DNA of 64,000 bases from Sporomusaceae bacterium (GTDB lineage: Bacteria > Bacillota > Negativicutes > Sporomusales > UBA7701), in the NCBI GenBank assembly GCA_031460455.1, contig JAVKTQ010000005.1, positions 164,389-228,388 of the forward strand, given 5' to 3'. Made by a program: the position numbers and the translations under genes. Positions 45,636 to 56,891 of this stretch are shown one piece after another. Position 1 is the first letter of the stretch. Every line of letters begins with the position of its first letter. The notes beneath the pieces are model-generated. The model was not told where the DNA came from and made no database searches. It worked only from the letters and a program-made list of their open reading frames with translations.

Positions 45636-47363
45636 ATGGATATGGTCAATATAACTATTGACGGCCAGAAGGTGCAGGTGCCGAAAACGGCCACTGTCCT
45701 CGAAGCCGCTTTGTCGGTTGGCATCAAGGTGCCGACGCTGTGTTACCACCCCGAGCTCAGGCCGGAAGGGGCCTGCCGCGTGTGCATGGTGGAGGTTGAG
45801 GGCGCCCGCAGCCTGGTTGCCTCCTGCGTTTACCCGGTGAACGAGGGTATGGTCGTCCGCACCAACACCGCCGCGGTCCGGGAAGCCCGCCAGATGGTTG
45901 TTGAACTGCTGCTGGCCAACCACCCGCCCGATTGCTTCTCCTGCCAGCGCAACCTCAACTGCGAGTTGCAGTCGATCGCCGCCGACCTCGGCATCCGCGA
46001 GATCCGCTTCCAGGGCGAGCGCAAAGATCTGCCCCTCGACGCCAACAACCCCTCGCTCGTACGCGACCAGAACAAGTGCATCCTCTGCGGCCGCTGCATC
46101 CGCGCGTGCAGCGAGCGGCAGGGCGTCCACGTATATAGCTTTGTCAACCGCGGCTTTAACACCACCGTCGCGCCCGCCTTCATGACGGGCCTCGACGAGG
46201 CGCCCTGCACCTACTGCGGCCAGTGCGCCACCGTCTGCCCGACGGCGGCGATCGTCGAGAAGGACGATACCGATCTGGTCTGGGCCGCGCTCAGCGATCC
46301 CAAGAAGCATGTTGTCGTGCAAACCGCCCCGGCGGTGCGCGTCGCCCTCGGCGAGGCCCTCGGCATGGGCCCCGGCAGCGTCGTGACCGGCAAGATGGTC
46401 GCGGCCCTGCGCCGCCTAGGCTTCGACAGGGTGTTCGATACCGATTTCACCGCCGACCTCACCATCCTGGAGGAGGGCAACGAGTTCATCCAGCGCCTGA
46501 CCACGGGCGGCAAGCTGCCGATGATCACCTCCTGCTCCCCCGGCTGGATCAATTTCATCGAGCTGATGTACCCAGACCTCTTGGACCATCTCTCCACCGC
46601 CAAATCGCCGCAGCAGATGTTCGGCGCGCTGGCCAAGACGTACTACCCCGAAAAACAGGGGATCGATCCCAAGGATATCGTCAGCGTCTCGATCATGCCC
46701 TGCACAGCCAAGAAGGCGGAAGCGGTCCGGCCCGAGATGAAGTCCAGCGGCTACCAGGATGTCGACTACGTTCTGACCACCCGCGAACTCGGCCGCATGA
46801 TCCGCGAGGCCGGCCTCAGCTTCGACAAGCTGCCGGAAGAGGAATTCGACGCTCCGCTCGGCATCTCGACCGGCGCGGCCGTTATCTTCGGCGCCACCGG
46901 CGGCGTTATGGAGGCGGCGCTCCGCACGGTGGCCGAAGTGGTTACCGGCAAGGAGCTTGGCTGCGTCGACTTCAAGGCAGTCCGCGGCTTGACCGGCATC
47001 AAGGAAGCGGTCGTGCCGGTGGGCGACCTGAACGTGAAGGTGGCAGTTGCCCATACGCTGCAGAACGCCCGCACCATCCTCGACAAGATCCGCGCCGGCG
47101 AAGCCGACTACCACTTTATCGAAGTGATGGCTTGCCCCGGCGGCTGCATCGGCGGCGGCGGACAGCCCGTGCCGGTGTGCCAGGAGACCCGCCAGGCGCG
47201 CGTCGATGCCATTTACAACTGCGACTCCTGCATGTCGCTGCGGAAATCGCACGAGAATCCGGCGGTGAAGGAGCTGTACGACAGCTGGCTCGGCAAACCG
47301 CTGGGCGAGAAGTCGCACAAGCTGCTCCACACCCACTACCACGCGCAGCATCGCGAGGGATAA
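45636..47363 (+). CDS. hydA: [FeFe]-hydrogenase catalytic subunit HydA
   Basis: This 575-residue protein has an N-terminal [2Fe-2S] domain (CYHPELRPEGACRVC), a His-Cys [4Fe-4S] segment, two ferredoxin clusters (CILCGRCIRAC, CTYCGQCATVCP) and the H-cluster domain. The signatures are TSCSPGW (here CS rather than the usual CC), MPCTAKKAE and MACPGGCIGGGGQ. It makes or uses H2 within HydABC. The active site is otherwise complete. The operon ends at a strong terminator just after the stop. Confidence 0.95.
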   Translation: MDMVNITIDGQKVQVPKTATVLEAALSVGIKVPTLCYHPELRPEGACRVCMVEVEGARSLVASCVYPVNEGMVVRTNTAAVREARQMVVELLLANHPPDCFSCQRNLNCELQSIAADLGIREIRFQGERKDLPLDANNPSLVRDQNKCILCGRCIRACSERQGVHVYSFVNRGFNTTVAPAFMTGLDEAPCTYCGQCATVCPTAAIVEKDDTDLVWAALSDPKKHVVVQTAPAVRVALGEALGMGPGSVVTGKMVAALRRLGFDRVFDTDFTADLTILEEGNEFIQRLTTGGKLPMITSCSPGWINFIELMYPDLLDHLSTAKSPQQMFGALAKTYYPEKQGIDPKDIVSVSIMPCTAKKAEAVRPEMKSSGYQDVDYVLTTRELGRMIREAGLSFDKLPEEEFDAPLGISTGAAVIFGATGGVMEAALRTVAEVVTGKELGCVDFKAVRGLTGIKEAVVPVGDLNVKVAVAHTLQNARTILDKIRAGEADYHFIEVMACPGGCIGGGGQPVPVCQETRQARVDAIYNCDSCMSLRKSHENPAVKELYDSWLGKPLGEKSHKLLHTHYHAQHREG

Positions 47364-47373
47364 GCAAGAAAAA

Positions 47374-47401
47374 CCGGGAGCTTTCGCTCCCGGTTTTTTT
47401 T
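47374..47401 (+). terminator. rho-independent terminator of the hydrogenase operon
   Basis: ACCGGGAG / CTCCCGGT stem with a run of T. Confidence 0.93.
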
Positions 47402-47402
47402 C

Positions 47403-47525
47403 TGGCCGTTGATAAAGCCCCATCTGCGGCGTTGCTCCTCAGAGCGCTTGCTAGCGTACGTCCCGTGTACGCGTCGCGGCGCGCTCTTCCGGTGCGCCTT
47501 GCATCTGGGACTTTCTGAACGGCCA
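47403..47525 (+). repeat. interspersed palindromic repeat, copy F
   Basis: Same orientation as copies A and C. Outer arms TGGCCGTTgATAAAGCCCC and GGGACTTTctgAACGGCCA pair. It has cores CATCTGCGGCGTTGCTCCTC and CGGTGCGCCTTGCATCTGGG and a central GCGTACGTCCCGTGTACGC hairpin. It lies between convergent genes. Confidence 0.87.
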
Positions 47526-47548
47526 GAGCCTGATGCAAGAATTGCAGG

Positions 47549-48391
47549 CTACTTCGTTTCTATAAGGCCGTCGGCCAGGTCGCCCAGGTTGCCGGCCATG
47601 CCGCTGAGGTGCTGGGCGGCTTCGGCGACCTGGATGACGGCGCTGGCTATCTGGGAGATCATAGCGTCGATCTGCCCCATCTGTTGGCGGGAGTTGACGC
47701 TGTCTTCCTGGATGGCCCTGATCATCTCTTCGATACTTTTCACCGACTCGGCCGTCGAGGTGGCCAGCTTGCGGATTTCTTCGGCCACCACCCCAAAGCC
47801 GCGGCCCTGGTCGCCGACCCGGGCGGCTTCGATGGCGGCGTTCAGCCCCAGCAGATTTGTCTGGCCGGCAACAGCCTTGATGAGGCCGAGCACCTGGTCG
47901 GTGTCCTTCACCCGGTTCTGGGAGTTGGTGAGCGTTTGCGTCAGCGTCCGGCTGGCGGCGGCCATTTCCTCGGTCTGGGCGGAGATTTCCTCGGCCGTGC
48001 TGGCGATGGCTTCGATGTTTTGCCCCACCTGGGTCGAAGCCTGTTTCAGCACGTCGTAGCGGCCAGTGGATTCGGAGATGGTGATGGCGCCGATCACGGC
48101 GTTCTTTTCGTCGAGGATGGGGCTGCCGACCCCGACATAGGGCACGCCGTAAAGGGAGGCGTCGCTCTGGACGACCACTACGCGGCGCTGTTCATGGATG
48201 GCGCGGTAGAGAGCGCTGCCGGGTTTGATCGCATCGCCGGGGGCCACTTTCAGGTCGAGGGTGCGAGCCGGCCGATAGAACAATACTTTGTCCAGGTCGC
48301 AGATGCATACGCCGACATCGGTCATTTGTCTATCGTTGAGTGTGGCCATAGCGTGAACGTAATGCTGCAGGATTTCCTGCCCGTTAGCCAT
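47549..48391 (-). CDS. soluble methyl-accepting chemotaxis-type sensor
   Basis: This 280-residue protein lacks membrane segments and a HAMP domain. Residues about 1-125 look like a small-ligand sensor domain ([28 protein letters not shown]). Residues 135-270 are a short MCP signalling coiled coil with the hairpin tip [20 protein letters not shown]. The ATG before MANGQEIL is preferred; one eight codons upstream lacks a ribosome-binding site. It probably senses a cytoplasmic signal and acts on CheA or a similar kinase. Confidence 0.88.
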   Translation of the reverse strand: MANGQEILQHYVHAMATLNDRQMTDVGVCICDLDKVLFYRPARTLDLKVAPGDAIKPGSALYRAIHEQRRVVVVQSDASLYGVPYVGVGSPILDEKNAVIGAITISESTGRYDVLKQASTQVGQNIEAIASTAEEISAQTEEMAAASRTLTQTLTNSQNRVKDTDQVLGLIKAVAGQTNLLGLNAAIEAARVGDQGRGFGVVAEEIRKLATSTAESVKSIEEMIRAIQEDSVNSRQQMGQIDAMISQIASAVIQVAEAAQHLSGMAGNLGDLADGLIETK

Positions 48392-48564
48392 CAGTCTGTC
48401 CCTGCCTTTCCGCATTAAGATCCGATTTGAGTACTTTTGTTATCTTCGACAGAAAATGACACGTTCCTTCCGGATGAAGGCGGCGGCGACTTGGGACACT
48501 GGGTAGACAAATGCTGTAATTTCCGTTATAATATGTGAATCATAACGCATACAGTATAGCAACA

Positions 48565-48583
48565 TTGTGAAATATTATCAAAA
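48565..48583. promoter_or_regulatory. putative Rex operator upstream of rex
   Basis: TTGTGAAATATTATCAAAA is an imperfect palindrome. Its left half matches the Rex half-site TTGTGAAA; the right half is degenerate. It lies about 110 bases before rex and would suit autoregulation. Confidence 0.4.
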
Positions 48584-48692
48584 GTGAGGCCGTCGGACAG
48601 GTCTGCTAGCAGGAGTTCACCTGTTTAAGAAGGAATTGATTAGACGAGCCGGGAGAACTGGTGGGGAGGGCTAAGGCTTGAAGGAGCATATC

Positions 48693-49307
48693 GTGATTTC
48701 TAAGGCGACAATCGACCGTTTGCCACTATATTTCCGGACCCTGCGCCTTATTCAGCAGGAGGGAACGGAGATCATCTCCTCGGAGGAACTCGGTCGCCGC
48801 ATCGGCGTGACGCCCGAGCAGATACGCAAGGATCTGGCATCGTTCGGCGAGTTCGGGAAAAAGGGCGTGGGTTACTTCGTCCGCGAACTTATCAGAAATA
48901 TCGGCGAGATTCTGGGTCTCCACCGCAACTGGAATATCGCCATCGTCGGCGTCGGCCATCTGGGGTGGGCTCTGGCCAATTATCGCAATTTCGCCTCGCT
49001 GGGGTTCAATCTGGCGGCGGTGTTCGACGTGGATCCGGCGAAAATCGGCCAACTGATCGGCGGGGTGGAGATTTTCAGCCTCGACCGGCTGGAAGAGGTG
49101 GCCCGCGAGCGCAATATTCACATCGGCGTCATCACGGTGCCGGCAGAGAGCGCCCAGGCGGTGGCCGACAAGCTTGTGGCCGCCGGGGTGCGGGGGATAT
49201 GGAATTTCGCGCCCATCAAACTCAACGTGGCCGAGAACGTCCGCCTGGTCAGCGAGGATCTGTCGGTGGGCCTGTCTAGCATATCGTATTACCTGTCGCG
49301 TCAGTGA
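48693..49307 (+). CDS. rex: redox-sensing transcriptional repressor Rex
   Basis: This protein of about 204 residues has a winged helix (RLPLYFRTLRLI; GVTPEQIRKDLASFGEFGKK) and a Rossmann NADH-binding domain (AIVGVGHLGWALA). A C-terminal swapped helix (SISYYLSRQ) completes it. Rex leaves its operators when NADH is high. GTG behind AAGGAG gives the usual MISKAT start; a TTG five codons upstream is an alternative. It lies next to the hydrogenase operon, which carries Rex-like half-sites. Confidence 0.95.
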   Translation: MISKATIDRLPLYFRTLRLIQQEGTEIISSEELGRRIGVTPEQIRKDLASFGEFGKKGVGYFVRELIRNIGEILGLHRNWNIAIVGVGHLGWALANYRNFASLGFNLAAVFDVDPAKIGQLIGGVEIFSLDRLEEVARERNIHIGVITVPAESAQAVADKLVAAGVRGIWNFAPIKLNVAENVRLVSEDLSVGLSSISYYLSRQ

Positions 49308-49319
49308 AGGATGATCGGA

Positions 49320-49354
49320 GACAACCGGGCTCGGCCTGAGCCAGGTTGTCTTTT
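49320..49354 (+). terminator. rho-independent terminator of rex
   Basis: Long stem GACAACCgGGCTC / GAGCCaGGTTGTC followed by TTTT. Confidence 0.9.
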
Positions 49355-49572
49355 CGCTTTGCGCCGGAGAGGCGGGGGGCGGGAAAAATTTGTTCAAAGA
49401 ATATTAAATAAATAAAAAGGGATTCGGGCAATCAAAGAGAATATATACCAACATAAGCAATATTATATGACTCGGATACATATTTTGCGCCGGTTTACCC
49501 GGCCTCCGAAGTGAATTTTATACAGTGCATGGACAGGGAGGCGATGCGGCCAAACTAGAAATGCGCGGTTTT

Positions 49573-49676
49573 AACCTGTCCAGGTTTACGGTCTATTATT
49601 TTGCCGATAATAGATAATGTAGTGGACTTGCACCAGGGTTTGTTTCGCGCTAGCGAAACGGGCCGGGTGCTTTTTT
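49573..49676 (+). promoter_or_regulatory. structured leader or terminator ahead of the CoA-transferase gene
   Basis: Three elements lie in a row: a dyad AACCTGtcCAGGTT (49573-49586); a perfect hairpin TCTATTAT/ATAATAGA with loop TTTGCCG (49592-49614); and GCACC...GTTTCGCgctaGCGAAAC...GGGTGC followed by TTTTTT, a terminator-like structure. The rest of the 450-base gap shows no gene. Confidence 0.55.
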
Positions 49677-49758
49677 CGTGCGGCATATCGTGGGGCCTGG
49701 TGTAATGCAAGGGTATTCTATAAATAATAATATAAAAGATTAGGGGAGGAGTCAGAAA

Positions 49759-51267
49759 ATGATCGACATTAGGGACAGGGTGCGCTGCAAGGAATTGCAC
49801 GCCAAGATCGTCTCCGCCGAGGAAGCGGCCGCCATCATCAAGCCGGGTATGAATATAGGCACCAGCGGTTTCACGCCGGCCGGATATCCCAAGGCGGTGC
49901 CGCTGGCGCTGGCCGAGCGGATGAAGAAGGACCCTTTCAAGATCAATCTGTGGACAGGCGCCTCAGTGGGCGGCGAACTCGACGGCGCCCTGGCGAATGC
50001 GAACGGCATCGCCAAGCGCCTGCCGTACCAGACCAACGACGCCCTGCGCAAGCAGATCAACAACGGTCAGGTGCAGTATATCGATATGCATCTTTCCCAT
50101 GTGGCCCAGATGTCCCGTTACGGTTTCCTTGGCGGCAAGGTTGACGTCGCCATTATCGAAGCTTGCGCCATCACCGAAGAAGGCCATATCGTGCCGACGA
50201 CCTCGCTGGGCAACTCGGCGTCGTTCGTGCAGAGCGCCGATATCGTCATCGTCGAGGTCAATACCTCCCAGCCGCTTGAGCTGGAAGGCATGCATGACGT
50301 ATATGTCCCCAAGGATCCCCCCAACCGCGGCCCCATCCCGATCGTCAAAGTGGACGACCGCATCGGCACGCCATATATTGAGGCCGGGCCGGGCAAGATA
50401 ACCTATATAGTGGCCTGCGATCTGCCTGACGTCACCCGCCCGCTGGCGGCGATCGACGACGACGCCAAGGCGATGAGCGCCCATGTGACCGAGTTTTTCA
50501 ACAACGAGATCAAGCACGGCCGCCTGCCGAAGAACCTGCTGCCCCTGCAGTCGGGCGTGGGCTCGGTAGCCAACGCCGTAATGGCCGGCATGGTCGAATC
50601 CCCATACAGGAACCTGACCGTTTATACCGAAGTTATCCAGGACGGCATGTTTGATCTGATGGACGCCGGCAAGCTGGACTTCGCCTCCGGCACCGCACTG
50701 ACCCCGTCGCCGGACGGCCTCAAGCGCCTGTACGCCAATCTCAAGGAATACCGCAAGAAGATCCTCCTCCGGCCGCAGGAAATCGCCAATGGTCCGGAAA
50801 CGGCCCGCCGTCTGGGGATCATTGCGATGAACACCGCCATCGAGGTCGACATTTTCGGTCATGTTAATTCCACCCACATCATGGGCACCAAGATGATGAA
50901 CGGTATCGGCGGCAGCGGCGACTTCGCCCGCAACGGCTACCTGACAATCTTCTTCACAAACTCGGTGGCCAAGAACGGCGATATTTCCTCGATCGTGCCG
51001 ATGTGCTCGCACTTCGACCATACCGAACACGATATCGACGTCATCATCAGCGAGCGGGGCGTGGCCGACGTGCGCGGCCTGAGCCCGAAAGAGCGGGCCC
51101 GGGTCATCATCGACAAGTGCGCCCACCCCGATTACCAACCGCTACTACTCGACTACCTGGAAAGAGCCGAGAAAACGACCGGGATGGCCCACACCCCGCA
51201 CCTTCTCGACGAAGCCCTTTCCTGGCATACCCGGTTCATGAGCACCGGGACTATGAAAGTGAAATAG
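49759..51267 (+). CDS. succinyl-CoA:acetate/propionate CoA-transferase
   Basis: This 502-residue class I CoA-transferase of the acetyl-CoA hydrolase/Cat1/ScpC family has [15 protein letters not shown] near the N-terminus and the catalytic Glu region [13 protein letters not shown]. It moves CoA between propionyl-CoA and succinate, closing the propionate cycle. ATG follows GGGGAGGAG. It begins the methylmalonyl-CoA gene cluster, 25 bases before the mutase large subunit. Confidence 0.93.
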   Translation: MIDIRDRVRCKELHAKIVSAEEAAAIIKPGMNIGTSGFTPAGYPKAVPLALAERMKKDPFKINLWTGASVGGELDGALANANGIAKRLPYQTNDALRKQINNGQVQYIDMHLSHVAQMSRYGFLGGKVDVAIIEACAITEEGHIVPTTSLGNSASFVQSADIVIVEVNTSQPLELEGMHDVYVPKDPPNRGPIPIVKVDDRIGTPYIEAGPGKITYIVACDLPDVTRPLAAIDDDAKAMSAHVTEFFNNEIKHGRLPKNLLPLQSGVGSVANAVMAGMVESPYRNLTVYTEVIQDGMFDLMDAGKLDFASGTALTPSPDGLKRLYANLKEYRKKILLRPQEIANGPETARRLGIIAMNTAIEVDIFGHVNSTHIMGTKMMNGIGGSGDFARNGYLTIFFTNSVAKNGDISSIVPMCSHFDHTEHDIDVIISERGVADVRGLSPKERARVIIDKCAHPDYQPLLLDYLERAEKTTGMAHTPHLLDEALSWHTRFMSTGTMKVK

Positions 51268-51292
51268 CAATCAAGTAAAGGAGGACAAAAGA

Positions 51293-52939
51293 ATGGCAAA
51301 TGAATCACTGAAAGCCAAAATGGCCGATTATACCGCCAAGGTAGAAAAAGCGGCGGCCAAAAACCCTGAACGCCAGAATCTCGCCCATAACCGTCTTTAT
51401 ACCCCGCTTGACATCGAGGGGTTCGATTATGAGCGCGACCTTGGCTTCCCGGGCGAATATCCCTTCACCCGCGGCGTGCAGCCGACCATGTACCGCGGCC
51501 GGTTCTGGACCATGCGTATGTACGCCGGCTTCTCGACCGCCGAAGAATCGAACAAACGCTACCGCTACCTGCTCGAGTCGGGCGGCACCGGCCTGTCCTG
51601 CGCCTTCGACCTGCCGACCCAGATCGGTTACGACTCCGACGACGCCATCGCCGAGGGTGAAATCGGCAAAGTGGGCGTGGCCATCGACACTCTCAAGGAC
51701 ATGGAGATCCTGTTCGACCAGATCGACCTCGGCAAGGTATCGACCTCGATGACGATCAACGCGCCGGCCGCCGTCCTGCTGGCCATGTACATCGCCGTCG
51801 CCGAGAAACAGGGCGTGCCCGCCGACAAGCTCAACGGCACCATCCAGAACGACATTCTCAAAGAGTACGCCGCCCGCGGCACCTATATTTTCCCGCCCAA
51901 GCCCTCGATGCGGCTGATTACCAATATCTTCGAATACTGCTCCAAGCATGTTCCCCAGTGGAACACGATCTCGATTTCCGGCTACCACATCCGTGAGGCC
52001 GGGTCCACTGCTTCGCAGGAGATCGCCTTCACGATCGCCGACGGCATAGCTTACGTCGACGCCGCCATCAAGGCCGGCCTCAATGTCGACGATTTCGCCG
52101 GCCGCCTGTCCTTCTTCTGGAACGCTCACAACAACGTCCTTGAGGAAGTCGCCAAGTTCCGCGCTTCCCGCCGCGTGTGGGCCAAGGTTATGAAGGAGCG
52201 CTTCGGCGCCCAGAGCCCCAAGAGCTGGATGCTGCGCGTGCACACCCAGACCGCCGGCTCGATGCTTACCGCCCAGCAGCCTGACAACAACATCGTGCGC
52301 GTTGCTCTGCAGACCGCGGCGGCCGTCATGGGCGGCACCCAGTCGCTGCACACCAACTCCAAGGATGAGGCGCTGGCCCTGCCGACCGAAGATTCGGTCC
52401 GCATCGCCCTCCGCACCCAGCAGATCGTGGCTTACGAAAGCGGCCTGGCCGACGTGGTCGACCCGCTGGGCGGCTCCTACTACGTGGAAGCCCTCACCGA
52501 CAAGATCGAGAAAGAGTGCTGGGACTACATCAAGAAAATCGACGACCTCGGCGGCGCTGTCGAGGCAATCGAGAAGGGCTACATCCAGAAGGAGATCCAG
52601 GAGAGCGCCTACCGCTGGCAGATGGACGTCGAGTCCAAGCAGCGCATCATCGTCGGCGTCAACCAGTTCCAGATCAAGGAGAAAACTCCCGAGGGACTGC
52701 TGCGCGTAGATGCCGCCGTCGGCGAGTTCCAGAAGAACAAATTGGCCAAGGTCAAGGCCGAGCGCGACAACGCCGCCGTCAAGGCCAAGCTGGCCGCCCT
52801 CGAGGAAGCCTGCAAGGACGAGAGCAAAAACCTCATGCCGGTTATCGTCGATGCGGTCAAGGTTTACGCCAGCCTCGGCGAAATCTGCGGCGTGATGCGC
52901 AAAGTGTTCGGCGAATACGAAGCGCATGTCAGCCTGTAA
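51293..52939 (+). CDS. methylmalonyl-CoA mutase, catalytic (large) subunit
   Basis: This 548-residue TIM-barrel domain of adenosylcobalamin-dependent methylmalonyl-CoA mutase has TMYAGF-like [28 protein letters not shown] and the [14 protein letters not shown] region. It lacks the B12-binding domain, which is encoded by the next gene; this split form is usual in Archaea and many Firmicutes. It interconverts succinyl-CoA and (R)-methylmalonyl-CoA. ATG follows AGGAGG. Confidence 0.95.
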   Translation: MANESLKAKMADYTAKVEKAAAKNPERQNLAHNRLYTPLDIEGFDYERDLGFPGEYPFTRGVQPTMYRGRFWTMRMYAGFSTAEESNKRYRYLLESGGTGLSCAFDLPTQIGYDSDDAIAEGEIGKVGVAIDTLKDMEILFDQIDLGKVSTSMTINAPAAVLLAMYIAVAEKQGVPADKLNGTIQNDILKEYAARGTYIFPPKPSMRLITNIFEYCSKHVPQWNTISISGYHIREAGSTASQEIAFTIADGIAYVDAAIKAGLNVDDFAGRLSFFWNAHNNVLEEVAKFRASRRVWAKVMKERFGAQSPKSWMLRVHTQTAGSMLTAQQPDNNIVRVALQTAAAVMGGTQSLHTNSKDEALALPTEDSVRIALRTQQIVAYESGLADVVDPLGGSYYVEALTDKIEKECWDYIKKIDDLGGAVEAIEKGYIQKEIQESAYRWQMDVESKQRIIVGVNQFQIKEKTPEGLLRVDAAVGEFQKNKLAKVKAERDNAAVKAKLAALEEACKDESKNLMPVIVDAVKVYASLGEICGVMRKVFGEYEAHVSL

Positions 52940-52964
52940 AGAGAAGAGATAGGAGGGACGAACG

Positions 52965-53357
52965 ATGGAAAAACGTATTCGCGTATTGGTAGCAAAGCCC
53001 GGTCTCGACGGTCATGACCGTGGCGCCAAAGTCGTAGCCCGCGCTCTTCGCGACGCAGGCTTCGAGGTAATTTACACCGGTCTCCGCCAGACTCCCGAGC
53101 AAATCACCGAAGCCGCTCTGCAGGAAGACGTAAACGTCATAGCCATGAGCCTTCTGTCGGGCGCTCACAATACCCTGTTCCCGAAGGTCGTCAAGATGAT
53201 TCGCGACAAGGGGATGAATGATGTTCTTATCATCGGCGGCGGCGTAATCCCCGACGCCGATATCCCCGGCCTGAAAGAAGCCGGCGTGTCCGCGGTCTTT
53301 ACTCCCGGTACCCCGACCGGCAGCATCATCGAGTTTATCAAGACCAACGTGAAATAG
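52965..53357 (+). CDS. methylmalonyl-CoA mutase, cobalamin-binding (small) subunit
   Basis: This 130-residue B12-binding domain has the DxHxxG motif as DGHDRG (residues 15-20, His17 the lower axial ligand), the SxL stretch MSLLSG and the GG motif IIGGGVIPD. It pairs with the large subunit encoded 25 bases upstream. ATG follows AGGAGGG. Confidence 0.96.
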   Translation: MEKRIRVLVAKPGLDGHDRGAKVVARALRDAGFEVIYTGLRQTPEQITEAALQEDVNVIAMSLLSGAHNTLFPKVVKMIRDKGMNDVLIIGGGVIPDADIPGLKEAGVSAVFTPGTPTGSIIEFIKTNVK

Positions 53358-53437
53358 AGTCTGTATCAGCGCCGGTCAGGCGGGAGGAGGCCTCCCGCCC
53401 GGCCGGTTTGGCGCAGGCTTGAGGTGGTGCAACAGTC

Positions 53438-54376
53438 GTGGATATTGTGGCAGAACTTTTGGCCGGCTCGCGGCTGGCCCTTTCGCGGGCCATCACCGCG
53501 GTCGAAAACGAATATGAAGACGCGACAGCGATAATGCAGAAGCTGTACCCGCACACCGGCAGAGCCTACGTGATCGGTATCACCGGTCCTCCCGGCGCGG
53601 GCAAGAGCACCCTGACTGATAAACTGGCCAAAGCGTGCCGCCGGCAGGGCAAGACGGTCGGAATTGTCGCCGTTGACCCCACCAGCCCCTTCTCGGGGGG
53701 GGCCATCCTCGGCGACCGCATCAGGATGAACGAGCTCACCCTCGACGAGGGCGTGTTCATCCGCAGCATGGGGACGCGGGGCAGCCTTGGCGGTCTGTCG
53801 CGCAAGACGGCCGATGCGGTCAAGATCATGGACGCCGCCGGCAAGGACGTCATCTTTATCGAGACGGTCGGTGTGGGCCAGTCGGAGGTCGACATCGTCA
53901 AGGCCGCCGACACGACCGTTGTCGTGCTTGTCCCCGGCCAGGGGGACGACATTCAGGCAATCAAAGCTGGCATCCTGGAGATCGGCGACGTTTTCGCCAT
54001 CAACAAGGCTGACCGCGATGGGGCCGAACGCCTCAAGGCCGAGCTCGAAATGATGCTCGACCTCGATCAGGTGAAAGCCGAGTGGCGGCCGCCCATCAAA
54101 CAGACGATCGCCAGCCAGGGGGTTGGCATAGACGAACTTATCGCTACCCTTGAAGAACATATCCGGTATGTGACCGGGTCCGGCGAATTGGCCAAGCGGC
54201 GCAAGCAGCGGACCAGAAACGAGTTTATCGCCCTGCTGGAAGAGAACATCCATCGCCGCATCCTCGGAAAAATCACGGCGTCCGGCCAGCTCGACCAATT
54301 TGTCGCTGAAATCGAAACTAGGAATAGTGACCCGTATAGTGTCGTTTCCCGGCTAATAAGCGAATTTTTGCGGTGA
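53438..54376 (+). CDS. meaB: MeaB/ArgK-type G3E GTPase, mutase chaperone
   Basis: This 312-residue P-loop GTPase has Walker A GPPGAGKST, VDPTSPFSGGAILGDRIRM and the base-recognition motif NKADRDG. MeaB protects and reloads methylmalonyl-CoA mutase with adenosylcobalamin. The start is GTG preceded by GAGGTGG. It is placed as usual between the mutase and epimerase genes. Confidence 0.95.
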   Translation: MDIVAELLAGSRLALSRAITAVENEYEDATAIMQKLYPHTGRAYVIGITGPPGAGKSTLTDKLAKACRRQGKTVGIVAVDPTSPFSGGAILGDRIRMNELTLDEGVFIRSMGTRGSLGGLSRKTADAVKIMDAAGKDVIFIETVGVGQSEVDIVKAADTTVVVLVPGQGDDIQAIKAGILEIGDVFAINKADRDGAERLKAELEMMLDLDQVKAEWRPPIKQTIASQGVGIDELIATLEEHIRYVTGSGELAKRRKQRTRNEFIALLEENIHRRILGKITASGQLDQFVAEIETRNSDPYSVVSRLISEFLR

Positions 54377-54469
54377 CAGCGGCCTTGGATGAGTTTGCCA
54401 GAACGGAACAGGACGAATAAAATTGTTATCAGGTAATAATATCAAATCATAACACAAGGAGGTAACCGT

Positions 54470-54877
54470 ATGTTCAAGGTACTCAAAGTCGACCATATCG
54501 GGATCGCGGTGAACAATCTCGAACAGGCCAAGAAGTTCTATACCGAAACCCTTGGCATGACCGCGCTCGGCGAAGAAGTAGTCGAGCAGCAGAAGGTTAA
54601 AGTTTGCTTTATCCCCTGCGGCGACAGCGAGGTGGAACTCTTGGAGTCCACTTCTCCGGACGGCCCGATCGCCAAGTTCATCGAGAAGAACGGCGAAGGC
54701 ATCCAGCACGTTGCTCTCAGGGTTGACAACATCGAAAACGCCCTGGCTGATCTCAAGGCCAAAGGCGTGCGCCTCATCGACGAGCAGCCGCGTTACGGCG
54801 CCGGCGGCGCCAGCATCGCCTTCATTCACCCGAAGGCTACCGGCGGTATTCTGCTCGAAATTTCCGAACGGAAGTAG
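54470..54877 (+). CDS. mce: methylmalonyl-CoA epimerase
   Basis: This 135-residue vicinal-oxygen-chelate protein has metal ligands in VDHIGIAV (His near residue 8), VELLEST and ILLEIS, and the [11 protein letters not shown] stretch. It converts (R)- to (S)-methylmalonyl-CoA for the decarboxylase. ATG follows AAGGAGG. About 90 AT-rich bases upstream may contain a promoter. Confidence 0.96.
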   Translation: MFKVLKVDHIGIAVNNLEQAKKFYTETLGMTALGEEVVEQQKVKVCFIPCGDSEVELLESTSPDGPIAKFIEKNGEGIQHVALRVDNIENALADLKAKGVRLIDEQPRYGAGGASIAFIHPKATGGILLEISERK

Positions 54878-54925
54878 CGGGAAAGAGTCTTTCCCAATAG
54901 CAACGATTTTGTCTGGAGGTGTATC

Positions 54926-56455
<1,530 letters not shown>

Positions 56456-56509
56456 ATCGCTGAAGCTTCTTACGCAATAGACCGAGCAAAAAGAAACGAG
56501 GTGAATTAT

Positions 56510-56863
56510 ATGGGACAACCGGTAACAACCAATCCGTTGCTGATCATGTTCATCAACATGGCGGTCGTGTTCGCCGTATTGTATGGACTGAGCCTGATCA
56601 TCCGTCTGATACAGAAAATCGACCCGACGCAAAAAAAAAGTGTAGTTAAATCCGAGCCGGCTCCCGCCGTAGCTCCGGTTGCGGCAGTTGCCGCCGCCCC
56701 TGCGGAGCCTGACCAGAACCAGCTTATCGCCGTGCTTGCCGCCGCTGTCGCCGCGACCGGCTTCGGCGCGGCGCGCATACTGGCCGTCCGTCCGGTGGGC
56801 GGCAAGGGCTGGGCCCAGGCTGCCAGACTCGAAACGGTGCAAAACCGCAGCAAGATGTATTAA
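56510..56863 (+). CDS. mmdD: sodium-pumping decarboxylase delta subunit (OadG/MmdD type)
   Basis: This 117-residue protein has one N-terminal membrane helix (residues about 8-32), a Pro/Ala linker (about 45-65) and a C-terminal segment QLIAVLAAAVAATG...VRPVGGKGWAQAARLE. It holds the decarboxylase complex together at the membrane. ATG after GAGGTGA is chosen over an in-frame GTG three codons upstream. Confidence 0.88.
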   Translation: MGQPVTTNPLLIMFINMAVVFAVLYGLSLIIRLIQKIDPTQKKSVVKSEPAPAVAPVAAVAAAPAEPDQNQLIAVLAAAVAATGFGAARILAVRPVGGKGWAQAARLETVQNRSKMY

Positions 56864-56891
56864 GTTAGGGTAGATTAAGGAGGATGCAAAT

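Noticed and set aside
43452..46322. Open frame of over 950 codons on the minus strand, opposite hydB and hydA
   Set aside because: Antisense of a strongly coding plus strand; no domain motifs and an unusual composition.
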